Shown: positions 1 through 6,952 of the stretch, in pieces | Numbering within the stretch: the first letter of the stretch is position 1 | Layout: each line of letters starts with the position of its first letter | Position numbers and translations under genes: made by a program | Notes under the pieces: generated by a model | Told to the model about the DNA's origin: nothing | Database searches by the model: none | Seen by the model: the letters and a program-made list of their open reading frames with translations, nothing else | Source of the DNA: CAYJAD01 sp964372165 | Lineage (GTDB): Bacteria; Desulfobacterota; Desulfovibrionia; Desulfovibrionales; Desulfovibrionaceae | Assembly: GCA_964372165.1 (NCBI GenBank) | Contig: CAYJPT010000016.1 | Span: forward strand, 1-24,556 | Reading direction: 5' to 3' | Length of the DNA: 24,556 bases

Positions 1-116
1 CAAATATTTTGGGTGGCATTTTACCAATAGTTACATCATCATCTAGCCGTTTGGGTCTTGATAATCTTTGGCAAAGTTTACGTGATGTTGCCAAAGCAGA
101 TATAAGGAAACGCTGA
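1..116 (+). CDS. engB: 3' end of a GTPase gene, probably EngB (YihA/YsxC)
   Basis: Only the last 37 codons are in the window. The frame is open from the window edge and ends at TGA 114-116. The peptide contains a run reading PIVTSSSSRLGLDNLW, which resembles the C-terminal end of EngB-type ribosome-assembly GTPases, where a hydrophobic strand leads into a T/S-S-A-like G5 motif, then G-[ILV]-D-x-L-W and a final amphipathic helix. The last residues (IRKR) and the stop codon are encoded by a dispersed repeat that begins at 103, so the natural C-terminus may have been altered by that repeat. EngB is a cytoplasmic GTPase for 50S subunit assembly. The identification rests on a short tail; another small GTPase is possible. 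Confidence 0.5.
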   Translation, partial: NILGGILPIVTSSSSRLGLDNLWQSLRDVAKADIRKR

Positions 117-251
117 TTAAATCAACAAGTCAAAAAACATTTTGTGCGTTTTCTTACAAAGTAGGCAATTGTGCCTACTTTGCACGCCCAACGAGAGCAA
201 AAAACCACGCTTTTTTGCGTCCCACAGGACGAATGAAGGCATTTCCCTAAG
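103..251. repeat. Dispersed MITE-like repeat, copy 1
   Basis: Copy 1 of an element that recurs at 16937-17060. The first 35 bases (103-137) are identical to 16937-16971. A second block (206-241) matches 16974-17009 at 34 of 36 positions. The outer ends are related as imperfect terminal inverted repeats (left end TAAGGAAACGCTG; right end, read on the other strand, TTAGGGAAATGCC). Between the shared blocks copy 1 carries 68 bases absent from copy 2, including a perfect 11-bp hairpin (157-167 with 172-182, loop ATTG). No ORF lies inside, so it would need an outside transposase if mobile. The element runs into the end of the upstream gene and provides its TGA stop codon. Confidence 0.75.
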
Positions 252-440
252 TTAATTAGCGCAAAAAATATTATTTTGTTTTTGGCAATATAGTTTATAT
301 TGTTTAGAAGATTTAATGCTTTTATTACAGTGAATTATTGTGTTTAAGAGGGGCTATTGTTTAATGCAAAGTATTAATAAATTGGGCAGGAAAAGTATGT
401 TAAACTTTTTACTTCCCTTTATTTTATAATAAAAATTAAT
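117..440. other. Gap between engB and the AEC transporter gene
   Basis: This 324-base stretch lies between the convergent ends of the engB-like gene and the transporter gene. Its left 135 bases are the rest of the dispersed repeat. The remainder (252-440) is AT-rich, with no ORF, no RNA gene and no convincing GC-rich terminator that I can see. Confidence 0.6.
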
Positions 441-1415
441 CTATTGTAATAACATTATAATTAATGGCACTGTTAAGCATGATAACAAGGTGTTAATGAC
501 TGTGATAATAGTGCAATCTTGTGTAAATACCTCATGTCTTTCTGCTATTACATAGCAAACAATTGCCGTAGGCATGCCGGCAATAATAATCATAACTGCA
601 GCTGCAACTCCATCAACTCCCAAAGCATAACAAAAGATAAATACTAATAAAGGATTTATCAATAATTTACAACTTGTTAGAATGATGTGCAGCAATAAAG
701 GGCTTTGCGCAAATTTTTTGCTTTGTGTATTAGCAGATGTATTTTTAGTCCAATGGCTTAATTGCGCACTCAATGACATGCCCATGCAAAAAAGCGAGCA
801 GGGTGCTGCGGTACTGCCAAGCATTTTGGCTGTTACATCAATCGGTTGTGCTAATTCAATACCGAGTTGGCTAACCAAAAGACCAAGACTTGCACCAATT
901 AAGGGCGGGCTGTGCATAATTATATTTAGCATATTTTTTATAGCTGACAGACAATTATTATTTTGATTTTTTCGCATATTCAAAACACTATCAGTATAAA
1001 GTATGGAAAGAATAGGTAATAATGCAGCAATGCCAACATAAATTTCTGCCTCAACATTTGATGGAAAAACTAACATCACAACAGAAATACCCATAAATGC
1101 CGCATTTGGAAAACAAGTAACTAAGCCTGCCATAGTACTGGTATTTTTATCATTTCCGTATACACGACTTATATATGTTCCTAAAAATTGAGTAATGGCT
1201 AAACCAAGCACAAAAGCTAAGGCAGGTCGCCATGAAATATGCTCCACATTGACTTGAGACATAATGTAAAACAATAAGATAGGTAGGCTAAAAGAATAAA
1301 CAAATCCATTAATTACCGAGGCAGTGTCCTTATGCAAAATATGCCTATGCTCTGCCCATGCTCCAAGTAGCATGATGGCAAAAATGGGAACCAGCGTAAG
1401 CATCACTGCTAACAT
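441..1415 (-). CDS. AEC-family (auxin efflux carrier-like) membrane transporter
   Basis: This 324-residue integral membrane protein has about ten hydrophobic segments in two halves separated by a polar loop near residues 145-155 (MRKNQNNN). The length, the opening MLAVMLTLVPIFAIMLLGA and the central cluster with conserved Pro/Asn (CFPNAAFMG near residues 100-108) fit the Mem_trans/AEC family, whose bacterial members export or exchange organic acids such as malate. The substrate cannot be read from the sequence. ATG 1415 lies 6 bases after the stop of the upstream gene with AAAGGT ahead of it; a second ATG four codons in is an alternative. It is the last gene of the yedE operon, so a role linked to selenium/sulfur metabolism is possible but could also be chance co-transcription. 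Confidence 0.85.
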   Translation of the reverse strand: MLAVMLTLVPIFAIMLLGAWAEHRHILHKDTASVINGFVYSFSLPILLFYIMSQVNVEHISWRPALAFVLGLAITQFLGTYISRVYGNDKNTSTMAGLVTCFPNAAFMGISVVMLVFPSNVEAEIYVGIAALLPILSILYTDSVLNMRKNQNNNCLSAIKNMLNIIMHSPPLIGASLGLLVSQLGIELAQPIDVTAKMLGSTAAPCSLFCMGMSLSAQLSHWTKNTSANTQSKKFAQSPLLLHIILTSCKLLINPLLVFIFCYALGVDGVAAAVMIIIAGMPTAIVCYVIAERHEVFTQDCTIITVINTLLSCLTVPLIIMLLQ

Positions 1416-1421
1416 AAGAGT

Positions 1422-2285
1422 TTAACCTTTAAGTGTAATGTTAAGAGCTTGATGTAAAAAAGTAATTAGTTCACCAACGGTAGTAGCAGGTGTTGGATTT
1501 GCTAATTTTGCTAATATGCGATTAGTTTTTATTGCATAAGTGCAAGCCTCTTGCATCGAAAATCCACCTGACAAAAGACCGGAGGCAATGCCTGTAACCA
1601 TATCTCCTGTGCCACCTATGGCCTCCATACTTGCAACACTTGGTTCATTTACACGTGATACGATTTTGCCATTAATAACAACATAATCCATTGAACCTTT
1701 AACTATAAGATTGGTTGAGGAGTTTTTATGCTCTTGCACACGCTGCAAAAGATTTTCAATACTATCCTCACTTTCTAGTAAAAATCCACGTGTATAAAAT
1801 GGGTGTGGTGCTAATTCATCAGCAAGAAAACTAAGTTCACCAACATCTGGTGTAAATAAATCATATTTGTCAGCATAGCCACTCATTTTAGCAACATACA
1901 TAAAACCAGCATCAGCTACTAAGGTAGGTTTTTGTTCAAGTTCTTCAATGCTCAAAAGCACTTTATTGTGCCAGTCCACATCAGGAAAAAGATAGTGGAA
2001 TGTTATGCCTTGCGGAAGAATATTTGATAAATTTTTTATAAGATAATCATAAGCTTGTTTGCTGCCTTCACCATCTCCACGATCATAAGCGCATAACAAT
2101 AAAGGCTTTGGGGCATTAATATGTTGGCATACTACAGCAATTGTTGCTGCAAGTATGTCAGTGCCACGTTCAATATTAAGCTTAATTTTGCTATCAAGGA
2201 TGAGGTTTGCATCAGTTACATCATAATGCCCATACGCTAAGTGACCATGAGGTAATTGTGGGCTAGTACCAACTATGAGCCACAT
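1422..2285 (-). CDS. NnrD-like (YjeF C-terminal type) ribokinase-fold enzyme
   Basis: This 287-residue protein has hallmarks of the ADP/ATP-dependent NAD(P)H-hydrate dehydratase and ribokinase fold: DAGFM at 125-129 (usually DA-x-A-L), TPDVGE at 145-150 (usually TPHPGE), IVKGSMDYVV around 194-203, and the anion hole with catalytic Asp in IGGTGD, 223-228. The N-terminal half, including a polar GDGEGSKQ loop at 70-77, looks unlike housekeeping NnrD, and there is no YjeF N-terminal epimerase domain. It may therefore act on another substrate. The start is ATG 2285, preceded by a perfect AGGAGG 8 bases upstream; it overlaps the upstream gene by 13 bases, suggesting translational coupling. Its operon with yedE and a TusA-like gene suggests a role in selenium or sulfur handling rather than general nicotinamide repair; this is inference. 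Confidence 0.75.
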   Translation of the reverse strand: MWLIVGTSPQLPHGHLAYGHYDVTDANLILDSKIKLNIERGTDILAATIAVVCQHINAPKPLLLCAYDRGDGEGSKQAYDYLIKNLSNILPQGITFHYLFPDVDWHNKVLLSIEELEQKPTLVADAGFMYVAKMSGYADKYDLFTPDVGELSFLADELAPHPFYTRGFLLESEDSIENLLQRVQEHKNSSTNLIVKGSMDYVVINGKIVSRVNEPSVASMEAIGGTGDMVTGIASGLLSGGFSMQEACTYAIKTNRILAKLANPTPATTVGELITFLHQALNITLKG

Positions 2286-2839
2286 ACCAATAACCTCCTA
2301 GCTTCCATAAAAGCTTTTTGCAAAGAAAAACAGCACAGTGTTTGCCCAATATGTCTTGGTTCTTGCGCTTCTGAGATAGTAAGACCAATCAGTTTGTGTG
2401 CAAGAAACGGTACGTCAGGACAACCTCCACCAGATATATTTACAATACGCTGATTTTGTTTTTCAACAGTGATTTTCATGTTGGCTGCACGAACCATAAG
2501 CCATTCACCAAAATCAACAATATGGTAAATGGAAACCGGCTCAAGCATACCACCGGACACCGGCAAAACTTGCAATGGAGGTAAACCCTTGAGCTTTAAT
2601 AATTCAGTAATGGCAACTTCACGCATAAGTTCAATAACTAATACCATGTCGCAACCGGTATGCAAGTTCGGAGGTGGTCCTTTAACCTCAACACTAAAAT
2701 TGGCTTCACGTAAATGTAACTCTGCTTTAATTACTTCACCTGTATGCTCAAAAATGAGCATACCCCTATCTGACAAAGAGGCATGCTCATTATTTTGTTT
2801 AGCATTGGGGGAAAAGAATTTTTTTGCTTTTTCCCACAC
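2273..2839 (-). CDS. DUF3343-like putative Se/S carrier protein
   Basis: This is a 188-residue soluble protein. Residues about 26-90 match the DUF3343 pattern: a short strand (GMLIFEHTGEVIKAE), then GPPPNLHTGCDMVLVIE with the conserved Cys63. DUF3343 proteins are typically small and occur beside yedF, yedE and selD. Here a further domain of about 95 residues carries GGGCPD (Cys140) and TLCCF (Cys169, Cys170), so there are several candidate thiols or metal/chalcogen ligands. The start is GTG at 2837-2839, with GAGGAG overlapping the end of the tusA-like gene ten bases upstream; no ATG competes. It ends by overlapping the next gene by 13 bases. A role as chalcogen carrier or adaptor for the upstream TusA-like protein is inferred from context; the biochemical function of the family is not established. 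Confidence 0.75.
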   Translation of the reverse strand: MWEKAKKFFSPNAKQNNEHASLSDRGMLIFEHTGEVIKAELHLREANFSVEVKGPPPNLHTGCDMVLVIELMREVAITELLKLKGLPPLQVLPVSGGMLEPVSIYHIVDFGEWLMVRAANMKITVEKQNQRIVNISGGGCPDVPFLAHKLIGLTISEAQEPRHIGQTLCCFSLQKAFMEARRLLVCGS

Positions 2840-2845
2840 TGTATT

Positions 2846-3058
2846 TTAGCTCCTCTGCAATTCTATGCGAATATTTGTGCCTTCATTGGAAGACTTAACG
2901 GTATATCCATTGTGCTCAGCTGCACGGGATACATTTTCATGACTAGCTTCATTATCAACAATGACACATAAATCATTGGGATTTTCTTTTCTAATGCATT
3001 GTAATACGAGCAGTACTGGTTGTGGGCAAGAAAGCCCTGTGGCATCAATTGTTAACAT
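2846..3058 (-). CDS. TusA-like sulfurtransferase (YedF N-terminal type)
   Basis: This 70-residue protein has the TusA fold signature: beta strand MLTIDATGL, then the sulfur/selenium-carrying motif CPQP (Cys11) at the start of the first helix. TusA-family proteins carry a persulfide (or selenium) on this Cys. In the selenium-associated YedF family this domain is usually followed by a DsrE-like domain; here the protein stops after the TusA domain, so it is a standalone form. I place the start at ATG 3058, with AGGAGG five bases upstream, rather than at a TTG eight codons earlier. The start overlaps the stop of yedE by 14 bases. Coupling to the YeeE/YedE-type transporter fits the known pairing of these families. 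Confidence 0.88.
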   Translation of the reverse strand: MLTIDATGLSCPQPVLLVLQCIRKENPNDLCVIVDNEASHENVSRAAEHNGYTVKSSNEGTNIRIELQRS

Positions 3059-4151
3059 GTGACCCTCCTGGCTTGCAAGCAAAAAAAGCTATGCAAAAAC
3101 AAACAATAAGACCAAAAATTGTTGCAAAAATACTATGTGGACCAAGACCTGCTGGTGAGGCTGCTATGCCAAAATTATGAGCAAAAGCAGTACCCACTAG
3201 TAAGCCAATGACAAAAACAGCAGCGTCATTATCGCCTTCACCGGATAAGAATAGTTGTCTTCCAGGGCAGCCACCTGCTAAACAAAAAGCAAGTCCTGCC
3301 GCTAACATGGAAAGAAAATTCCATAAACCATCATCATGGGCTACAGGTTGATTTAAGAAACCAAACTTAAAAAATCCAATGATGATATTTAGTATTAAAG
3401 CTGTACCAAACATTGCCAACACGCCACTTAATAGGTGAGCATGTTTAAATAAAATCATATCTCTAAATGCACCCATGGTACAAAATCTACTACGCTGGCA
3501 GATAAAGCCAATAAAAATACCAATGGCAAGTGATATATACAATGGTGCATGTGCAGCACCTGGACCGGAAATAGAATAGAATAACACACCGGATTTTGCT
3601 TGGTCTATAATTTGTGGATTCATAATTAATAATGCCAAAGCACCTAACATTATGAAGGGGAAAACCCAACCTGCAGAATTGATTTTTTGCTGGCTTCGAC
3701 CAAGTGAATAACCTTTACGCATAAACACAGTTCCTACAGCTATGCCAGCAATAAGCCCACCAACACCTAAAAAAGCATTGGCATCACCACCTGCTAAACG
3801 CAAAATTGCTCGCCATGGGCAACCAAGAAAAACCAATGAAACCATGCCGGCTATAGCCCCAAGTACAAAGCGTGTCATGAGGGCAGAGCCACCACGAGCC
3901 TTAAACTCTTTAAACATTAATGCTGCACCAAATGAACCTAATACCATACCTATAATTTCAGGGCGCAAGTATTGAACCACTGACGCACGGTGCAAACCCA
4001 CAGAGCCTGCAACGTCACGTGAAAAACATACAACACAAATACCCATATTGCTGGGATTACCAAAATATTGCAGCAATACAGCAAATGCTCCGATAAGAAC
4101 ACCTGTAGCAATAATGCCACTACGAGTGGCAAAAAAATTACTTTTTATCAT
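3045..4151 (-). CDS. yedE: YedE-type selenium/sulfur transporter
   Basis: This 368-residue polytopic membrane protein of the YeeE/YedE family (two repeated Sulf_transp halves) is close to the selenium-metabolism subtype YedE. Conserved cysteine motifs sit at GICVVC (Cys39, Cys42), GCPWR (Cys111), CQRSRFC (Cys218, Cys224) and GGCPGR (Cys295), the residues thought to relay thiosulfate-like substrates in YeeE. The protein lacks a signal peptide and has about ten hydrophobic segments. ATG 4151 is preceded by AAGGA. It is the first gene of a five-gene minus-strand operon, overlapping the TusA-like gene by 14 bases. Import of a selenium species is the annotated role of the subtype; thiosulfate transport is the alternative. 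Three copies of a 9-bp motif lie 50-92 bases upstream of the start. Confidence 0.85.
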   Translation of the reverse strand: MIKSNFFATRSGIIATGVLIGAFAVLLQYFGNPSNMGICVVCFSRDVAGSVGLHRASVVQYLRPEIIGMVLGSFGAALMFKEFKARGGSALMTRFVLGAIAGMVSLVFLGCPWRAILRLAGGDANAFLGVGGLIAGIAVGTVFMRKGYSLGRSQQKINSAGWVFPFIMLGALALLIMNPQIIDQAKSGVLFYSISGPGAAHAPLYISLAIGIFIGFICQRSRFCTMGAFRDMILFKHAHLLSGVLAMFGTALILNIIIGFFKFGFLNQPVAHDDGLWNFLSMLAAGLAFCLAGGCPGRQLFLSGEGDNDAAVFVIGLLVGTAFAHNFGIAASPAGLGPHSIFATIFGLIVCFCIAFFACKPGGSHVNN

Positions 4152-4200
4152 GTTTAAATTCCTTAAGATTTTATTTTCAGATATTTATAATAAGTCATTG

Positions 4201-4243
4201 GCATACAAACTAAGTATAAATATATTTGTATGCATTTGTATGC
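4201..4243 (-). promoter_or_regulatory. Putative operator: three copies of TTTGTATGC upstream of yedE
   Basis: TTTGTATGC occurs on the plus strand at 4225-4233 and 4235-4243, exactly 10 bases (one helical turn) apart. It occurs in inverse orientation at 4201-4209. The set lies 50-92 bases before the yedE start codon. A possible minus-strand -10 (TATAAA) lies just downstream at about 4187-4192, so the inverted copy would fall in the promoter spacer. This arrangement looks like a regulator-binding array. The regulator is unknown. Confidence 0.45.
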
Positions 4244-4480
4244 ATTTATTAAATATTTAAATGACTTAAATTTTTACATTAAAACATATGCACATGATGT
4301 GAACAGTGTTTTAGCTTTAAGTATGTATAAATATTATAAATAAAACAATTTGGTGCTGCAGGATTATTTATAACTAGCTTGTGAAATTGTAATGAAAATT
4401 TATACAATTTCGCAGTTTTCAAACACTGACTATAAAATCTACATATAAGCTTATACATGACAGTATGTTATGAATTTTAT

Positions 4481-4616
4481 AATAAGCACTTAAAGACGTA
4501 CCCCAATTGAAAACGCTTAACGCTAAATTAAGTAATTGGCGGCTATTTAAGATAGCGCAATTGCCATAAACTGAATTTGTTTTTAAGTGCTTATTAGCTA
4601 GTATACTGGGGAATTA
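4481..4616. repeat. Inverted-repeat islet, related to the repeat at 16808-16860
   Basis: A perfect 14-bp inverted repeat (AATAAGCACTTAAA at 4481-4494; its complement at 4582-4595) encloses a second stem-loop (4534-4562, arms AATTG/CAATT and GCTAT/ATAGC). The right part, 4559-4610, shares words in the same order with 16814-16850: TTGCCA, ATAAACT, AGTGCTTA and GTATACTGG. This indicates a second dispersed repeat family, more diverged than the first. Confidence 0.5.
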
Positions 4617-4780
4617 AAGAAGGGTCGTATCTTTTTTTAACCCCACTGCACACCAAAACCTCACACCGTGAAGTGCTTGTAAGTGTCGTCAGGTAGGGTA
4701 GAGAAAAAACATAATTAACCTTAAAGTGATTTGATATTTATTGTCGTCTGATATTTTTAATATTATTTTATTCTTTTTGT

Positions 4781-4915
4781 CAAGTCTTTGCCAATTTACA
4801 TACACATTTCTCAATTCATTTTGCAGAGGCTCATGAAGTGTTGGTGTCAGCCAATGCGACCAAAATCAATCGCTTTGTTCTCAATTTACGTAAGCTTTGT
4901 AAACTCACCAAATAA
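4781..4915 (+). pseudogene. Possible decayed gene fragment, family not recognised
   Basis: A frame without a start codon runs into TAA 4913-4915. Its last 30 codons (from 4826, translating to a segment that includes EAHEVLVSANATKINRF) have coding-like composition and are GC-richer than the AT-rich DNA before them. I do not recognise the family. The opposite strand just to the left (4594-4731) holds another start-less open frame ending at TAA 4594-4596. Both may be remnants of a mobile element or simply repeat DNA. Confidence 0.25.
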
Positions 4916-5043
4916 ACGGCTACACCGCCTGTTGGTTGGTTTGTAACATATAGATATTAAAAATCAAGTTTGATTTAATAGGAATCATTCATGCAATCGG
5001 AATAAGGTGTTGAAGTGCAAATAAGTGTCAGCTTAAAATGCAA

Positions 5044-5079
5044 TAAGGGGAAGCCATGCAATGCAAAGACTTCCCCTTA
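5044..5079 (-). terminator. Terminator of the atp operon
   Basis: A 10-bp perfect stem (5044-5053 with 5070-5079; core AGGGGAAG/CTTCCCCT) with a 16-base loop lies 40 bases after the atpC stop. The T-tract on the minus strand is poor (ATTGCATTTT), so termination may be partial. Confidence 0.6.
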
Positions 5080-5118
5080 AAAAGCTAAGTTAAAAGCTAA
5101 ATATAATTAAAACAAAAG

Positions 5119-5511
5119 TTAAATATTAATACTTTGGCGTACTATTGCACGTTGCAAAGCCACTTCTGCTCTAATAATGTCTAATTCTTCTGTTTTATTG
5201 GCGATACGTTCTTCAGCACGTTTTTGTGCTGCTTGTGCGCGCTCTTTGTCAATATCCTTAGCTAGTTCAGCTGATTCAGCTAAAACAGTAATGATGTTGT
5301 CATTTACGTCAGCAAAGCCACCGGAAATAAAAACTTGTTCTTGCTTTCCGTCTTTATCAAAACGCAATACACCAATCTTTAAGGCTGAAAGTAAAGCCAC
5401 GTGATCTTTTAACACGCCAAACTCACCTTCAATGCCTGGGCAACTAACATAGTCAACAGTTTCTTGTACCACCTGCTTATCAGGGGTCACAACTTCCAAT
5501 TGGAGCGACAT
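5119..5511 (-). CDS. atpC: ATP synthase F1 epsilon subunit
   Basis: This 130-residue protein has the N-terminal beta-sandwich of epsilon (MSLQLEVVTPDKQVVQETVDY, with the conserved GIEGEFGVLKDH turn at about 27-38) and a two-helix C-terminal domain rich in Ala, Glu and Arg (about 85-130). The subunit links gamma to the c-ring and can inhibit ATP hydrolysis through its C-terminal helices. ATG 5511 is preceded by AAGGAG seven bases upstream, right after the atpD stop codon (11-base gap). It is the last gene of the atp operon, as usual. Confidence 0.96.
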   Translation of the reverse strand: MSLQLEVVTPDKQVVQETVDYVSCPGIEGEFGVLKDHVALLSALKIGVLRFDKDGKQEQVFISGGFADVNDNIITVLAESAELAKDIDKERAQAAQKRAEERIANKTEELDIIRAEVALQRAIVRQSINI

Positions 5512-5522
5512 AGGCTAGCTCC

Positions 5523-6935
5523 TTATTGTGATTGACGCTGATTATATTTCTCCACAGCCATTTCAATACCACCAAGCATATAGAAGTCACCCTCAGCTAG
5601 ATGATCATATTCGCCATCTAAGATGCCTTTAAATCCTTTAATAGTATCGATAAGCTGTACATATTGACCTGGTGTACCTGTAAAGGTTTCTGCCACGTGG
5701 AAAGGTTGGGACAAGAAACGCTGAATACGGCGAGCACGGGCCACAACAATTTTATCATCGTCAGACAATTCGTCCATACCTAGGATGGCGATAATGTCTT
5801 GTAGGTCTTTATATTTTTGCAAGACCATTTGTACTTGACGTGCAACTGAATAATGCTCTTCACCAACTACGTTAGGGTCAAGAATACGAGAGGTTGAGTC
5901 AAGCGGATCCACAGCGGGGTAAATGCCAAGCTCTGCAATTTGACGTGAAAGAACAAGCGTTCCGTCAAGGTGCGAGAAGGTAGTTGCCGGTGCAGGGTCA
6001 GTCAAGTCGTCAGCAGGTACGTAAACGGCCTGCACAGACGTAATAGAACCCTTATTTGTGGATGTGATACGCTCTTGCAATCCACCAAGGTCAGTACCAA
6101 GTGTTGGTTGATAACCCACCGCAGATGGCATACGTCCAAGTAGCGCTGACACCTCAGACCCAGCCTGAGTGAAACGGAAGATGTTATCAACAAAGAGAAG
6201 TACGTCTTGGTTTTCTTCATCACGGAAGTACTCAGCACAAGCCAATGCTGTAAGAGCAACACGAGCACGAGCTCCTGGAGGCTCATTCATCTGGCCGTAC
6301 ACAAGAATAGCGCGTGCCAAAACTCCAGCATCTTTTAATTCGTGGTAAAGGTCGTTTCCTTCACGTGTACGCTCACCAACACCTGCAAAAACAGAACTTC
6401 CGCCGTGTTGCTTTGCAATATTATTAATCATTTCCATAAGGATAACGGTTTTGCCAACACCTGCACCACCAAAGAGGCCCATTTTGCCGCCTTTTGGGAA
6501 TGGGATTAACAAATCCACAACCTTAATGCCTGTTTCTAAGAGTTCAACCTTTGTGTTTTGCTCGTTAAACTCAGGAGCAGGACGGTGAATTGGATAATAC
6601 TTTTCTGAATCAATGGACCCAGCTTCGTCAATTGGGCGACCAATAACGTTCATAATACGGCCAACAGCAGCTTTACCAACCGGCACCATAATTGGTTGGC
6701 CGGTGTCTGTTGCTTCCATACCACGTACAAGTCCTTCGGTAGCATCCATAGCAATGGTACGAACAACGTTATCGCCAAGGTGTTGTGCTACTTCGCAGAT
6801 AAGATCGGGTGCATCAGTATTATTTGGGTTTTTTATCTCAAGAGCATTGAGAATGTTGGGCAAATTACCGCCCGCAAACTCCACGTCAACTACTGCACCG
6901 ATGACCTGAACAATTTTGCCAATATTTGCACTCAT
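5523..6935 (-). CDS. atpD: ATP synthase F1 beta subunit
   Basis: This 470-residue catalytic subunit has Walker A GGAGVGKT at 156-163, the catalytic Glu in GERTREG (Glu188, Arg189), the Walker B region LLFVDNIFRFTQAGSE, and the beta-type ALLGRMPSAVGYQPTL stretch. The length is standard. ATG 6935 has GGGAG ten bases upstream. It belongs to the seven-gene atp operon with a 17-base gap after atpG. F1 uses the proton gradient for ATP synthesis or runs in reverse; in fermentative or sulfite/sulfate-reducing anaerobes both directions are plausible. Confidence 0.98.
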   Translation of the reverse strand: MSANIGKIVQVIGAVVDVEFAGGNLPNILNALEIKNPNNTDAPDLICEVAQHLGDNVVRTIAMDATEGLVRGMEATDTGQPIMVPVGKAAVGRIMNVIGRPIDEAGSIDSEKYYPIHRPAPEFNEQNTKVELLETGIKVVDLLIPFPKGGKMGLFGGAGVGKTVILMEMINNIAKQHGGSSVFAGVGERTREGNDLYHELKDAGVLARAILVYGQMNEPPGARARVALTALACAEYFRDEENQDVLLFVDNIFRFTQAGSEVSALLGRMPSAVGYQPTLGTDLGGLQERITSTNKGSITSVQAVYVPADDLTDPAPATTFSHLDGTLVLSRQIAELGIYPAVDPLDSTSRILDPNVVGEEHYSVARQVQMVLQKYKDLQDIIAILGMDELSDDDKIVVARARRIQRFLSQPFHVAETFTGTPGQYVQLIDTIKGFKGILDGEYDHLAEGDFYMLGGIEMAVEKYNQRQSQ

Positions 6936-6952
6936 ATTTATTACGCTCCCTT

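Larger units (their letters stand above)
4152..5118. other. 967-base gene-free region between yedE and atpC
   Basis: From left to right it holds the yedE leader and operator-like repeats (4152-4243), an AT-rich stretch with a perfect 9-bp hairpin (4383-4391 with 4403-4411), the inverted-repeat islet at 4481-4595, GC-richer ORF-like but start-less DNA (4594-4915), and the terminator of the atp operon (5044-5079). No intact gene is visible. Confidence 0.65.

Noticed and set aside
682..966. Plus-strand open frame inside the AEC transporter
   Set aside because: It is antisense to a well-conserved membrane protein and has no family features.
3059..3082. Longer TusA-like protein starting at TTG 3082
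   Set aside because: The added codons include the AGGAGG of the internal ATG, which starts the family's conserved first strand.
4225..4243. The two tandem 10-base units as the start of a CRISPR or tandem-repeat array
   Set aside because: Only two tandem units with no spacers; the inverted third copy and promoter position fit a regulatory site better.
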